NCBI GenBank assembly: GCA_016713335.1
Contig: JADJPH010000013.1
Location: 1 to 64,000, forward strand
Direction: 5' to 3'
Origin: Candidatus Fredericiella danica
GTDB lineage: Bacteria; Chloroflexota; Anaerolineae; Caldilineales; Caldilineaceae
Length of the DNA stretch: 64,000 nt
In this document: one piece after another, positions 44,828 through 55,089 of the stretch
Layout of the letters: every line of letters begins with the position of its first letter
How positions within the stretch are numbered: position 1 is the first letter of the stretch
Notes under the pieces: model-generated
Told to the model about the DNA's origin: nothing
Database searches by the model: none
The model's input: the letters and a program-made list of their open reading frames with translations, nothing else
Made by a program: the position numbers and the translations under genes

Positions 44828-46323
44828 TCATGGCTGCAATACGCGCGCCATTGCATTGCGCCAACCTGCCAGCAGCGCACTGCGCGGCGCTTCGGCCATC
44901 ACCGGCGCGTACCGTTGTTCACCGCGGTGAAGCGCCGCAAGTTCATCGGTAGAACGCCACACCCCAACGCCCAACCCGGCCAGATACGCTGCGCCCAGCG
45001 CAGAAACATCGGTCGATTTACTTACCACGACCGGGCACTGCACCATGTCCGCCTGAAACTGCATCAACAGCGGGTTCGCGCTCGCACCACCATCCGCGTG
45101 TAACATCTTGAGCGGAATGCCAGCTTCTTCCTGCACCGCCGCAAAGATGTCGTAAATCTGATAGGCGATGGACTCCAGTGCGGCGCGCGCCAGGTGCTCA
45201 GGACCGCTGCCGAGCGTCAACCCATGAATCATGCCGCGCGCCCGTGTGTTCCACCACGGCGCCCCCAACCCGACGAAGGCGGGCACGAGATAAACTCCGG
45301 CGTTGTCCGGGCAGGCATGCGCCAGGTCGGTGACGGTTTCTGCACCGTTTGCCCACCCCATCAACCTGGCAAGCCATTGGACCGTCGCCCCTGTCGCATA
45401 GATGTTGCCCTCAAGGGCATAGGTGGTCTGGCCCGGGCGTGACCAGGCGATGGTCGTCGATAGCCCACGCTGCGAAAGAAATGGTGTCGCAACGGGGGTC
45501 ATGACCGAGGAGCCTGTGCCATAGGTCGCCTTGACTTCCCCAGGTTCAAAGCAGGCATGACCCACCAGTGCGGCGTGCGAATCGCCGATCACGCCGGTGA
45601 TCGGGATGCCGGCTGCGAGACGACCGCAAGCGACCGTACGGCCGAATTCGCCGGTGGAAGGTCGAACCTCAGGGAGCACCTGCCGCGGATCCGGAAGAGT
45701 CGTAGCAGTTCCTCATCCCAGTCGAGCGTATGCAGATTAAAAAGCAGCGTGCGCGAGGCGTTCGTCATATCGCACGCATGGACCTGACCGCCTGTCAACT
45801 TGAAAAGCAGCCAGCTATCCACGGTGCCAAGACACAGTTCGCCCTGTTCTGTGCGCTGTCGGGCGCCGGGTGTATTGTCCAGGAGCCAACTCATCTTGCT
45901 GGCAGAGAACATTGGGTCAAGTGCCAGCCCGGTTCGGGCGTGCACATCATCGGCGGCGCCCTGCTGTTTGAGTTCATCGACCAACTGGACGCCGCGCTGG
46001 CATTGCCAGATCACGCAGGGCGCCAACGGCTCGCCCGTATTCCGCTCCCAAAGCACCACGGATTCGCGCTGGTTGGAAATGCCCAACGCCACCGGCTGTG
46101 CGCTGGATCCGGTTGGCATCGCCGCCAACACGTCGTCGATGCATTTCTGCACGCTCTGCCAGATCGCCGCAGCATCCTGCTCGACCCAGGAGGGTTGTGG
46201 ATAGGTGACGCTCAGCCCTACAGAGGCGCGCCCTACCACCTGCCCTGCAGGATCAACCAGAATGGCCTTCGTGTTCGTGGTGCCCTGGTCGACCGCAAGA
46301 ACCAACGTTTTGGCCGGACTCAT
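44828..46323 (-). CDS. FGGY-family carbohydrate kinase, glycerol-kinase-like
   Basis: About 498 residues; one frameshift near 45680. ATP-dependent sugar or polyol kinase: VDQGTTNTKAILVDP (N-terminal phosphate loop), GISNQRESVVLWER, DSWLLFKLTGG, TYGTGSSVMTP and HADGGASANPLLMQFQADM. It is closest to GlpK, but residues lining the glycerol pocket differ: the Tyr of LDPYFSG is Met (LDPMFSAS) and GDQQAAL is GDSHAAL. With transketolase subunits downstream of it in transcription order's upstream side and a pentose transporter beside it, a ketose such as apulose is a better substrate guess than glycerol. Confidence 0.85.
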
Positions 46324-46387
46324 TGTGTGTTACCCCGAAATGGCTGTCGATATTTGGCTAAGGGAGCAATGGTTCAATTCGTGCCAA

Positions 46388-47349
46388 TCAGTGCACCGGC
46401 GCCCGCCGGCTTTCAAGCAAGGCTTCCGCCGTCGCGGCCAACCCGTGCGGCGTGATGCCATAGTGTTCAAAAATATCTTGTTGGCTGCCCGTCCACGTGT
46501 ATTCATCCGGGATGCCTACAATACGCAAGCGCGGCGTGACCCCTGCCTGGAGCAACAAGCTGCGACACGACTGCCCAGCCCACCCAGCACACTATGTTCT
46601 TCGACCGTCACAATCGCCTGGACCTGCTTCGCCGTCTTGAGCACGGCTTCCTCATCAAATGGCCGGATGCTGTGGATGCTGAGGACAGCGGCGGAAAACC
46701 CACGCTCGGCCAAAGCATCGGCGGCCTGCACCGCACTCTCTACCGTTTCGCCGGTGGCGAGGAAGGCCACGTCACTACCTTGCCGCACCGGAAATCGCCT
46801 TGCCGATCGCAAAAGGCGTATCCGAGGCTAGGCGGTGCATCGCTTTCTTGCCCAGACGAATGTAAAGTGGTCTGGGGTGCGTGACGGACGCCAGCACAAC
46901 GGCGCACGTCTCGAAGTTATCCGCGGGGGCAACAATGTCGATGTTGTTGATCGCTTGCAGCACCGCAAAGTCGTGCAGCGAGTGGTGCGTCGTGCCCAGT
47001 GCGCCGTAACTCACACCGGCGCTGATGCCGATCAATTTGACGGGTGGTCTGAATAAGCCACGTCATTCTTGATCTGCTCCAGCGAGCGCGCCGTCAAAAA
47101 GCAGGCCGGGGAGACCGCATAGACGCACTTACCGGCAGATGCGAGGCCTGCCGCCACACCGACCAGATTCTGTTCGGCGATGCCGACCTCAATGATTTGA
47201 TCCGGCAAGCGCTTGCCAAAGGCGACAAGGCGACCGGATCCGCGTGAGTCACTGGTGACAACCAACAGATTGCGGCTTTGTTCAGCCAGTTCCAGCAGCG
47301 TATCGGAAAAGACCTGTTGATTCGGGCTACCGAGTTGTAGAGGTTGCAT
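46388..47349 (-). CDS. Transketolase C-terminal subunit, frameshifted
   Basis: About 320 residues after three indels (near 47040, 46800 and 46570). Start ATG 47349 (MQPLQLGSPNQQVFSDTLLEL) has ACAGGAT upstream. It holds the pyrimidine-binding and C-terminal domains: QIIEVGIAEQNLVGVAAGLAS in part, ISAGVSYGALGTTHHSLHDFA, VVLASVTHPRPLYIRLGKK and FLATGETVESAVQAADAL, ending GIPDEYTWTGSQQDIFEHYG. With the N-terminal subunit it would form one thiamine-diphosphate enzyme moving two-carbon units. Split transketolases occur in the D-apulose-4-phosphate pathway, which the neighbours suggest. Confidence 0.8.
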
Positions 47350-47351
47350 AG

Positions 47352-48188
47352 CTATCCTGTACCCGTTGTTCGGCTGATCGAGTTCGTCCAGGGCGATCGC
47401 CAGTTCGGCGGAAGTCGGCACATGATGGTGCCAGTCGACCGCGTCTTCGATAAAGCTGACGCCCTTGCCCTTGGTCGTGCGCGCAATAATCAGGCTGGGT
47501 TTGCCCACTGCAAAGGGCGCCTGCGCAAATACGTCCATCAGCGCGGCGATATCATTGCCATCCACCGTCCGCACGGCATAGCCAAAGGCTTCAAAGCGCG
47601 TGGCGAGTGGTTCCTGCGCCATCACGCTCTCGGTCCGACCCGTAATCTGCAGCGTATTGCGGTCGATGATGACCACCAGGTTGTCAAGCTTTGTGTAGGA
47701 GGCGCTCATCGACGCCTCCCAAATGGACCCTTCGGACAATTCGCCGTCCCCCATGAGGGTAAGACGCGAGAGGGCAGCCATCCAGCTTAGCGGCGATGGC
47801 CATGCCGACCGCGACCGACAGCCCATGACCGAGCGCGCCGGTGTTCTGTTCGATGCCGGGCACCTTGCGGGTTGTGGCCAACCCAGTGCGAACCGGAACG
47901 GCCCATCGTCGCCAGCATTTCCGCCGGGAAGAAACCCTTGTCGGCGAGCACGGTGTAGAGCGCTTCGACGGAATGTCCCTTGCTATGAACATACCGGTCG
48001 CGTTGGGGCCAGGCTGGATTCGCGGCGTCGACGTTCATCACCTGGTTGTAGAGGACATTGAGAATGTCAACGCAGGAGAGGCTGCCGCCGGTGTGCCCCG
48101 CCCCCGCATGCGCGATACTCGTCAAAACCGTCTTCCGGTATTGGATCGACTTGTGTTCGAGTTCGGTGATCTGCATAGGAATCGCCAT
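47352..48188 (-). CDS. Transketolase N-terminal (thiamine diphosphate) subunit, frameshifted
   Basis: About 278 residues after indels near 47915 and 47775. Start is 48188 or 48176 (MQITELEHKS); neither has a strong ribosome site. Motifs: HAGAGHTGGSLSCVDILNVLY, RDRYVHSKGHSVEALY, GHGLSVAVGMAIAAKLDG and the cofactor motif GDGELSEGSIWEASMSA ending in DRNTLQITG. As sequenced no stop separates it from the C-terminal subunit; a TAG in a neighbouring frame at about 47352 suggests the stop was lost to an indel, but a true fusion is possible. First gene of the minus-strand sugar operon. Confidence 0.8.
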
Positions 48189-48201
48189 TCGCGAGCGCTT
48201 C

Positions 48202-48288
48202 TGAATAAATATTCAATATTGTATCTTCATTCGGTATGCGCCAGCATAATAAAGGCGGCTTGACATGGCAAGCAAAATGAATAAATAT
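48202..48288. promoter_or_regulatory. Candidate operator pair and divergent control region
   Basis: The sequence TGAATAAATAT occurs at 48202-48212 (extended to a near-palindrome, TGAATAAATATTCA) and again at 48278-48288. The first is 14 bp upstream of the transketolase start; the second overlaps the -10 of the divergent regulator promoter. Spacing of 76 bp allows looping. Binding by the SorC-type regulator is inferred from position. Confidence 0.45.
48260..48287 (+). promoter_or_regulatory. Promoter of the SorC-type regulator gene
   Basis: TTGACA (48260-48265), 16 bp spacer, TAAATA (48282-48287), with the regulator ATG at 48338. Confidence 0.55.
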
Positions 48289-48337
48289 GTAGCAGTGAAT
48301 GTATACAAGTCCGTGCGGTGAAACGTGAGGTGAAAGC

Positions 48338-49039
48338 ATGGCTCAAATCGATGAAATGCGGCTGGTGACCAGGGTGGCGCGCATGTATTACGAGTGGGAC
48401 ATGAAACAGTCTGCGATCGCCAGGCAACTCGGGTTGTCGCAGCCCACCGTGTCACGCCTGCTCCAACAGGCCAAGGACGAAGGCATTATCCGGATCTCGG
48501 TCAGTGTGCCGCAGGGCCTTTACACTGAATTGGAAGAGCAGCTGGTGAAGAAATATCGGTTGCGCGACGCCATCGTGGTGGATTGCAGCGGCGAAGGGGA
48601 TGAACGCTTCATCGAACGCCAGATCGGCGCGGCCGCAGCCTACTATTTGAGTCGGCACTGCGCCCCAATGAAGTGGTTGGATCTCTTCTTGGAGTGCAAC
48701 GTTGCTGGCATTGGTGGATGCGATGCACCCGGCCCCACAAAGGGGATGTGCGCGTCGTGCAGATTCTGGGCGGGGTGGCTGGCCCTCCGCGGAAGACGCA
48801 TGCGGGCCGCCTGACATCACGGCTGGCGGATCTTTGGGGGGGCGCCCGTCGACTCCCCGCTCAACCAGCGTGTGATCTCGATGCGCTTTGACCAGTTGCG
48901 CCGGGTGGATCGCTCGATCGGCGTCGCCGGCGGTCCCCGCAAGTTCAACGCCATCCTGGGCGCCATCCGTGGGGGGTGGGTCAACGTGTTGGTGACAGAT
49001 CTGCTCACCGCGCGCCGGTTGACTGCGGCCGAGGGCTAA
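48338..49039 (+). CDS. SorC/DeoR-type sugar-responsive regulator, broken
   Basis: The N-terminus is intact: VARMYYEWDMKQSAIARQLGLSQPTVSRLLQQAKDEGII is a typical SorC winged helix. After about residue 105 the frame shifts repeatedly; VRVVQILGGV and the C-terminal NQRVISMRFDQLRRVDRSIGVAGG, FNAILGAIRGGWVNVLVTD are recognisable. Between LADLWGG and PVDSPLNQ roughly 90 residues of the usual effector domain seem absent, so the gene is either genuinely deleted or misassembled. It is divergent from the sugar operon and is its most probable regulator, responding to a phosphorylated sugar. Confidence 0.7.
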
Positions 49040-49059
49040 CGCGCCACTCCACCTACCGC

Positions 49060-49741
49060 CTACGAAATGCCCGGCAGCAATCGATACCGGATCTGCTGTG
49101 TGTAGGCTGGATAGCCGGGAAGTTCCAGGCTCAAAACCTCCTCTTCATTACGAATTCTCATTACGAGGATCGGAATGATCAGCAGGGCAGGGATCATCGC
49201 CCAGTAGGAGCCAAGTGCCAGCGGCGAAAAACGTACATCAGCGTCACCCCCAGATACATCGGATGGCGCACCACGGCATAAGGTCCCGTGCTGATGACTT
49301 GCGCCCCTCATCCACCTCGACGACGCGAGGCATACTGATTTTCACGGAACACACAGAGAATGAAGCAATAGCCAAGCAGCACAATCAGGTCGCCGACCAG
49401 CACCACCGCAACCGGCACATTGGACCAACCAAACCGCTTGTCAAAACCCGGCAGCACGAAGACGACCAGGAAGAGCAGCGAAACGCTGATGATCTTGCGC
49501 TGCGCTGTCTCTTTCTCCCGCACCCGCATCCGGCGTTCGAGTAGTTCGGGGGCTTTCCGGTACAAAACGATCAGGGCAAAGGTCATCGGGATCAGGGATG
49601 ATCGCCAGGTAGACCCACGCCTCCAGTAGGCGAGGGTCCCCGCCGGCAGAAACAGCATCGCCATCAGACACGGAATCCCAAGCCCCAGCCGGATCGCCAG
49701 CCCTTTGAGCAAATGGGCTTTGATTGTTCAATGTGCCCCAT
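49060..49741 (-). CDS. Isoprenylcysteine-carboxyl-methyltransferase-like membrane protein, frameshifted
   Basis: About 225 residues in two or three frames (indels near 49720, 49600 and 49300). Several helices are followed by a cytoplasmic SAM-binding tail; the joined sequence reads FRENQYASR, then VISTGPYAVVRHPMYLGV, FSPLALGSYWAMIP, EEEVLSLELPGYPAYTQQIRYRLLPG, the signature of the ICMT/PEMT-type family. Bacterial members methylate uncharacterised lipids or small molecules. Convergent with the SorC-type gene. Confidence 0.7.
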
Positions 49742-49866
49742 GACGCCCCCCAGATGGATCTTGCCCGAGTGGTTCTCTTGCTCTGCGTTCGATCATAGTC
49801 CTGCCGGCAGCACAAATCAACCACCAGTGATCGACCAACAATTCACACAATTGAATTTCGCATTTA

Positions 49867-49895
49867 TTGACCAATGGCCAACGTCTTGCTATACT
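49867..49895 (+). promoter_or_regulatory. Sigma-70-type promoter before the LysM protein gene
   Basis: TTGACC (49867-49872), 17 bp spacer, TATACT (49890-49895), in an AT-rich 240 bp gap, with a predicted start near 49902 and the ATG at 49980. Confidence 0.7.
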
Positions 49896-49979
49896 ATTCG
49901 CAATAACGTGCGGCGTTATGACAAATAGGAATTAATTGCTGACGCGGGGCAACAGAGACCGGCGTCGCAGGAGTCGATT

Positions 49980-51316
49980 ATGAAACACCCCTTCGTCTTG
50001 CTTCGCCCTACTGGCCTGCTTTTTGCGATCGCGGTGCTGGCGTATATGCCTGCACAGGCGGCGTCGCCCACTGTCGCCGTCGCTCGTCCCAACCGGAAGC
50101 GCCCAGCCAGACCTGCTGGGGTTGTGGTCCCGTTCCCCAGCCCGGCGGCGTCTTTGATCGCGACCCCGCCCCCCATGCGACGGGCTACGTCAACGGCAGT
50201 TACTACTGCGTTGCCTTTGGCGACACACTTTTTCTCCATCTCTCAGCGGTTTGGCGTGAGCGCAGCAAATCGCCGCCGCCAATGGGATTCCGAACCCCTG
50301 GCCGATCTGGGGGCCAATCAGTTTATTTTGATTCCCGGTCTGGGAATCGCGCCCGCCATCACGCCGACACCACCACGGTGACGCCGATCCCACAGCAAGC
50401 GTCGATCACCGTCTCCAACCCCACCGCCAATAGTTCCCTACCCGCCACATTCCAGGTCAGCGGGGTGGCGACCGGTCCCAATGGCGCCACGATCGCCGTC
50501 CAGGCGCAGAACAACAGCAGTGGCGTATTGGCTGGGACCACCACCACGCTCCAGACGACAAGCGGCTCGTTTGGCAGCGGCAGTTGGTCGGTGTCGTTGA
50601 CCGTCAATCAAGTCGTTGCCGGCCGGATCGTGGCAGCGCTGGTTGGGCAGCCCATTGGCCCGGCCAACGTCCCGGTCACCTTCAACGGCGGCTCAAGCCA
50701 ACAACTCGTCATCACACAGCCAACGCCGAATGCACAGTTGGCGGCCAATTTCATTGTCTCCGGCAGTGGCTCCAGCCTTCCGGCAACCAGGTGACAGTCC
50801 AGGCCGCACGAATGGCGGGCTGTGCTCCAGACCCAACAGGCGTTCCTGCAAAATATCCAGCCCAATGGTCAGGCACCTGGCAAGCGAACTTCAGCAATGT
50901 CAGTGCCGGTGCGCCGACCCTGGGTCGCATTGTCGCCTCGGCTGCCCCCGGTTCAACCGTGGCGCCGCAGTCGGTCAACGTGACCTTTAACGGCGTCGCA
51001 CTGCAACAACTGACAATCACGCAACCAATGCAGGGCCAGACCGTATCACCTACATTTGCCGTGATCGGCACTGGACAAATCTCCCTGGCAACCAGGTGAC
51101 GGTGCAAGTGTTGAATGGCACCGGTAGTGGGGTGCAGCAAACCGTGCTGGCGACCGTTCAAAATATCCAGCCAAACGGGCAAGGCACCTGGCAGGTCAGG
51201 TTTATCAACGTCAATCCCGGCGATCCGTATTTCGGTCAAGCCAGAGCAGCTGCGGCGGCCGGTTCAACGGCGCCACCGGCAATCGTCCTGTCATCATCAA
51301 CGGTCCTGGTCAATGA
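49980..51316 (+). CDS. Secreted LysM protein with three Ig-like repeats, frameshifted
   Basis: About 445 residues over several frames. The signal peptide is PTGLLFAIAVLAYMPAQAAS. A LysM motif (FGDTLFSISQRFGVS, then a shifted AAANGIPNP) suggests peptidoglycan or polysaccharide binding. Three homologous beta repeats follow, each beginning ITVSNPTANSSLPATFQVSG, VITQPTPNAQLAANFIVSG or LTITQPMQGQTVSPTFAVIG and ending with GRIVAALVG or RIVASAAPGS type sequence; they resemble Gmad2-like immunoglobulin folds. The likely true end is the TGA at 51314-51316, overlapping the next ATG. Cell-surface structural role inferred. Confidence 0.7.
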
Positions 51317-52084
51317 ACCCAGCCATCGCCTACCTTGACGCGGTCGACGTCATCTTGCGGCGCATCCGCGAAACACAACTGCCAACCATTGAGCGGGCAG
51401 CCGAGCCTGCGCCAACACCATCGCCGGCGGCGGGCTGGTGCATCTCTTTGGCACCGGTCACTCGCGCATGTTTGTCGAAGAAATGTTTCCCGCCACGGCA
51501 GTTTCCCCGGCTTTCACTCGATCGTAGAGCTCTCGCTCACCTACCACAATCAGGTGGTGGGCGCGAACGGCCAGCGCCAGGCCATGTTTCTTGAACATGT
51601 CGAGGGGCTGGGCAGGGCCATCATGCGCAATTTTGTCTTCGCACCCCCCGATTGTTTTCTGATCTACTCGAACAGTGGCGTCAATGAGGTCGTGGTCGAG
51701 GTGGCGCTCGAAGCAAAAGCCCAGCAGATGCCGGTGATTGCCGTCGTCTCGCTCGACCATGCGCTGGCCTCCACCCCGAAACACTCCAGCGGCAAACGGC
51801 TCACCGAGATCGCCGATCTCGTGATCGATAACTGCACCCCCGCCGGTGATGCGTTGGTGCGGGCTGCCGGGTTGGAAGATCCGGTCGGCCCAGGTTCGAC
51901 GATCGGCGCAGCCGCGGTGACCAATCTGATCAAGGTGCTCGTTGCCGAGAAATTGACGGCATTGGGTCATCCGCCGATTGTGCTCACCAGCGCCTATTTC
52001 ATTGGCGCTGAACGCTCGCAACGCCAGTTTGACGCAGCCTACGATGACTATCGCGCGCGGATCAAGCGTGTCTACGGCGGATGA
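51313..52084 (+). CDS. SIS-domain sugar isomerase-like protein
   Basis: About 256 residues with one or two indels near 51410-51520. Start ATG 51313 overlaps the previous stop. MNPAIAYLDAVDVILRRI, LVHLFGTGHSRMFVEEMFP, RQAMFLEHVEGLGRAIM, LIYSNSGVNEVVVEVALEA, VAVVSLDHALASTPKHSSGKR-type segments and GPGSTIGAAAVTNLIKVLV identify the SIS (sugar-phosphate isomerase or binding) family. It begins a three-gene set with a shikimate-dehydrogenase-like protein and a PfkB kinase, whose starts overlap or nearly so; a role in catabolism of an aminated or phosphorylated sugar is likely but unproven. Confidence 0.75.
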
Positions 52085-53005
52085 TGCTGCCACCAACCCG
52101 TCCAACTTTCTACTTTGCCGGGGTGACAACCGCAAAGTCATCCTCGCTCGCAGTTTCCGCGTTGGATGGAAATTTTGGGACGCCCTGAAGTGGTCCTTGA
52201 AGGGATCGATTTCGCATTCACGACCACCCCGCGCTACCGCGTTCGTTGAGATGCTTCGGGATCACCCGCCTGCGTGCTTGGCGCCGTGGTCACAACCCAC
52301 AAGATCGATCTCCTTGCGGCAGCACGCGACTTATTTGACGAGTTGGATCCCTATGCGCAAGCCTTGGGTGAAGTCTCCGGCATCGGCAAGACCGGGGGCA
52401 ACATTTTTGGCTTTGCCACGGATCCGCTGCCGGGGGCATGAGCCTTGACGCGATGATTGGCCCCGGCTATTTTAGCGCACCGGCGCCGACGTACCCTGCC
52501 TGGGCGCCGGAGGTTCGGGCTGCCGCGCTTGCGCTTCACCTGATGAACAGGTCGACCCGGACCGACCCCGCCAATTGATCGTCGTCAACCGATCGCAGCC
52601 GCGCCTCGACAGCATCCGCAAACTGGTGGTGAATCGGGGCAGCAATTTGAATCTTCACACCATCTGTAATCCCAATCCGGCGTACAATGATCAACTGATG
52701 GCGGGCCGTGCCGACGGCAGCATCGTCATCACGCAACTGGCATGGGAAAAGACAGTCCAGGCTCGCCCATCACTGACGCCGGTCGTTTTCTCTCAATGGT
52801 GGCCTGGGAGTTGAACTATCGCGGTGAACTCGAGTTCCTCCATCAGGCCGAACGGCACAGGAGGTGCGCCGGCTGCACATCGAAGATGGCTGGCGCTATT
52901 TTCTGCTTCGGCTGGAGCCAGGTGATCAGCAGATCCCTGGCAATTGACATCCACCGGCGACGTTTGAGCAGTTGGCCGCCGCCGCTGGCGATCTACGATT
53001 CTTAG
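52081..53005 (+). CDS. Shikimate-dehydrogenase-like oxidoreductase, heavily frameshifted
   Basis: Recognised in fragments: the N-terminal PPTRPTFYFAGVTT, PEVVLEGIDFAF, VVTTHKIDLLAAARDLFDELDPYA, GEVSGIGK, LDAMIGPGYF, ALALHLMN, VVNRSQPRLDSI, ICNPNPAYNDQLMA, GKDSPGSPITDAGRF and WELNYRGELEFL. These follow the order of AroE-like enzymes whose catalytic Lys is in TTHK. The glycine-rich NAD(P) loop between GYF and ALHLMN is scrambled, and at least six indels are needed. Its start overlaps the SIS gene stop. Either badly sequenced or decaying; substrate may be a sugar-derived compound rather than shikimate. Confidence 0.55.
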
Positions 53006-53039
53006 GGTGGAAGGAATCAGGGTCGTGTTTTCCGCTGCT

Positions 53040-54011
53040 ATGTTCTCTCGTCATCGGTAGCACCACAGTCGATCTCTTCATCTCGGCGTGGGCCGCATCC
53101 CACATGGTCCGGCGACGAATTCCGTATTGACAACCTTGCCTGGTGCCGCGATCCGCTACACATGACGACGGCGGCAACGGCGCCAACACCTGCTTACACA
53201 TTGGGACGCCTTGGCGCACGGGTGGCGCTCCATAGTGCAGTCGGCGCTGACATTTTGGTGATATCATGGTTGGGTGGCTGAACACGGCCAACGTCGACTT
53301 ACGCCACCTCATTCACCGGCTGAACGCCTCAACCTCCACCACCACCATCGTCATCGACGACGAGCGCAACCGGCTTTCCTTTCACCATCCGGGCGCCTAT
53401 GCCACCTATTCGATGCGCGATCTACCGGAGAACTGGACGCATGGCGTCTCCACTGTGGTCGTGGCGAGTTACCCGCTGATGGGCGGTCTACGTCCCTACG
53501 GCGTGCGTAAAATCATGGCCATTGCGCGTGCCGCCGGGATACGCACGGCGCTCGACATTGGACCAGCGATCGGGGACCTGACCACGGTCGACGAGCTGCG
53601 CCCACTGCTGCCTGATGTAGACTATCTGCTTGCCAACGAACACGAACTGCTTGTGCTGACGGGTGAAAGCGATGCACCGGCGCAGATCGCGTGCTGGCGC
53701 ACGCGGCCGGGGCAAACACGGTCGCTCCGGCGGGAAGCACGGGGTTGCCGTGTCGAGCGCCGCCGAAAGCCACACAGTGCCGGCCTTTTCCGTCGATGCA
53801 GCGCACGGTGGGTGCGGGCGATGTTTTCAATGCGGGCTTTCTGATGGGCATTGATGCCGGATGGTCGCTGAGCAAAGCGGCAGAATTCGGGAATGCGGCC
53901 GGCGCGCTGGTAGTTGCCTCAGACCAGGGTGTCCTCGGCGCAGCGTCGCGTGAAGAGGTCGAACAATTCATCCAATCACACCGGTTTTTTAACTGGCTGA
54001 CGCCCCATTGA
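53040..54011 (+). CDS. PfkB-family carbohydrate kinase, frameshifted
   Basis: About 324 residues over three frames. VIGSTTVDLF, GGNGANTAYTLGRLGARVALHSAVG and YATYSMRDLPENW form the N-terminal lid and sugar site; DYLLANEHELLVLTGES and RTVGAGDVFNAGFLMG carry the ATP-binding and catalytic GAGD motif. The C-terminus FGNAAGALVVASDQG is typical. Start ATG at 53040 is inferred. Third gene of the SIS/dehydrogenase/kinase trio; it would phosphorylate the sugar handled by the other two. Confidence 0.75.
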
Positions 54012-54085
54012 CTTTTCTATGGGATGCCAACGACATGATAAGCTCTAAGCAATCGATATTCCGCTAAAACAGCAGGAGTGTTGTC

Positions 54086-55021
54086 ATGACAAAGGCTTTG
54101 GTCACGGGTGCAGCGGGCTTTATTGGCTCCATTTGGCGCGGCATCTGTGGACATGGGTTCTGAGGTGGTGGCTTTAGATGACCTGAGCGGCGGGTTTCGT
54201 CCGAGAATGTGCCGCAGGGCGCAGTGGGTGCAGATGTCGGTGACCGACTACGCAGGCTTTACGGCGCCTTCTTTGCGGCGGAAGCATTTGACTATGTGTT
54301 TCACCTGGCGGCCTACGCTGCGGAGGGGGTGAGCCACTTCATCCGCCGCCCAACTGTGAGACCAATCTGATTGGGTCCACCAACCTGATCAATCTGAGCG
54401 TGCTGCACGGCATCCAGTGTTTCGTGTTTACATCGTCGATCTCGCCGTCTATGGTGCGAATCAACCGCCGATGCGCGAGAGTTGACGCCGCAGCCGGAAG
54501 ATCCTTATGGGATTTCCAAGTATGCGGTGGAACTGGACCTCGCAGCGGCCCGGCATCAATTTGGGCTCAATTCGATCATCTTCCGTCCCCACAACGTCTA
54601 TGGGGAGCACCAGAACATCGGCGACAAGTACCGCAATGTGATCGGCATCTTCATGAACCAGGTGATGCGGGATGAGCCGCTGGTCATCTTTGGCGACGGT
54701 GAACAGACACGCGCCTTTTCCTACATCGACGACGTGGCGCCTGTCATCGCCCGCTCGATCCTGCTTCCAGAGGCCTACAACCAGGTCTTTAACGTCGGGG
54801 CGACACGATGTACACGTGAACGAACTCGCACAGTCCGTGCCGGGCAATGGGCGTCGATGCTGAAATCAGCATGTCCCGGCGCGGAACGAAGTCAGCACGC
54901 CTATGCGGATCACGAAAAAAGGCGCAGCACCTTTGATCTCCCGTCCCGATTCCGTCTCGACGCCGGTCTTGCCCGCATGGCTGCCTGGGCAAAGCGGGTT
55001 GGGAGCAGAAAGACGAGCTAA
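54086..55021 (+). CDS. NAD-dependent epimerase/dehydratase (UDP-glucose 4-epimerase-like), frameshifted
   Basis: About 311 residues. AGGAG precedes the ATG at 54086. The NAD motif TKALVTGAAGFIGS is intact, followed after indels by VALDDLSGGF, VFHLAAYAAEG, NLIGSTNLINLSVLHGI, FTSSI and the catalytic YGISKYAVELDLA (Tyr and Lys). FRPHNVYGEHQNIGDKYRNV, GDGEQTRAFSYIDDV and VFNVGA complete the fold. Acts on a nucleotide sugar for surface polymer synthesis. Short segments seem missing near 54140 and 54350, as with neighbours. Confidence 0.8.
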
Positions 55022-55089
55022 TTTGCGGCGATTGCGCTCAGGAAGGGACTGCCGGCAGGGGGGCAGGAAATTACGAATACCGATCGGTT

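Noticed and set aside
44828..46323. Glycerol kinase annotation.
   Set aside because: Two pocket residues differ and the operon is a pentose-type uptake and transketolase system.
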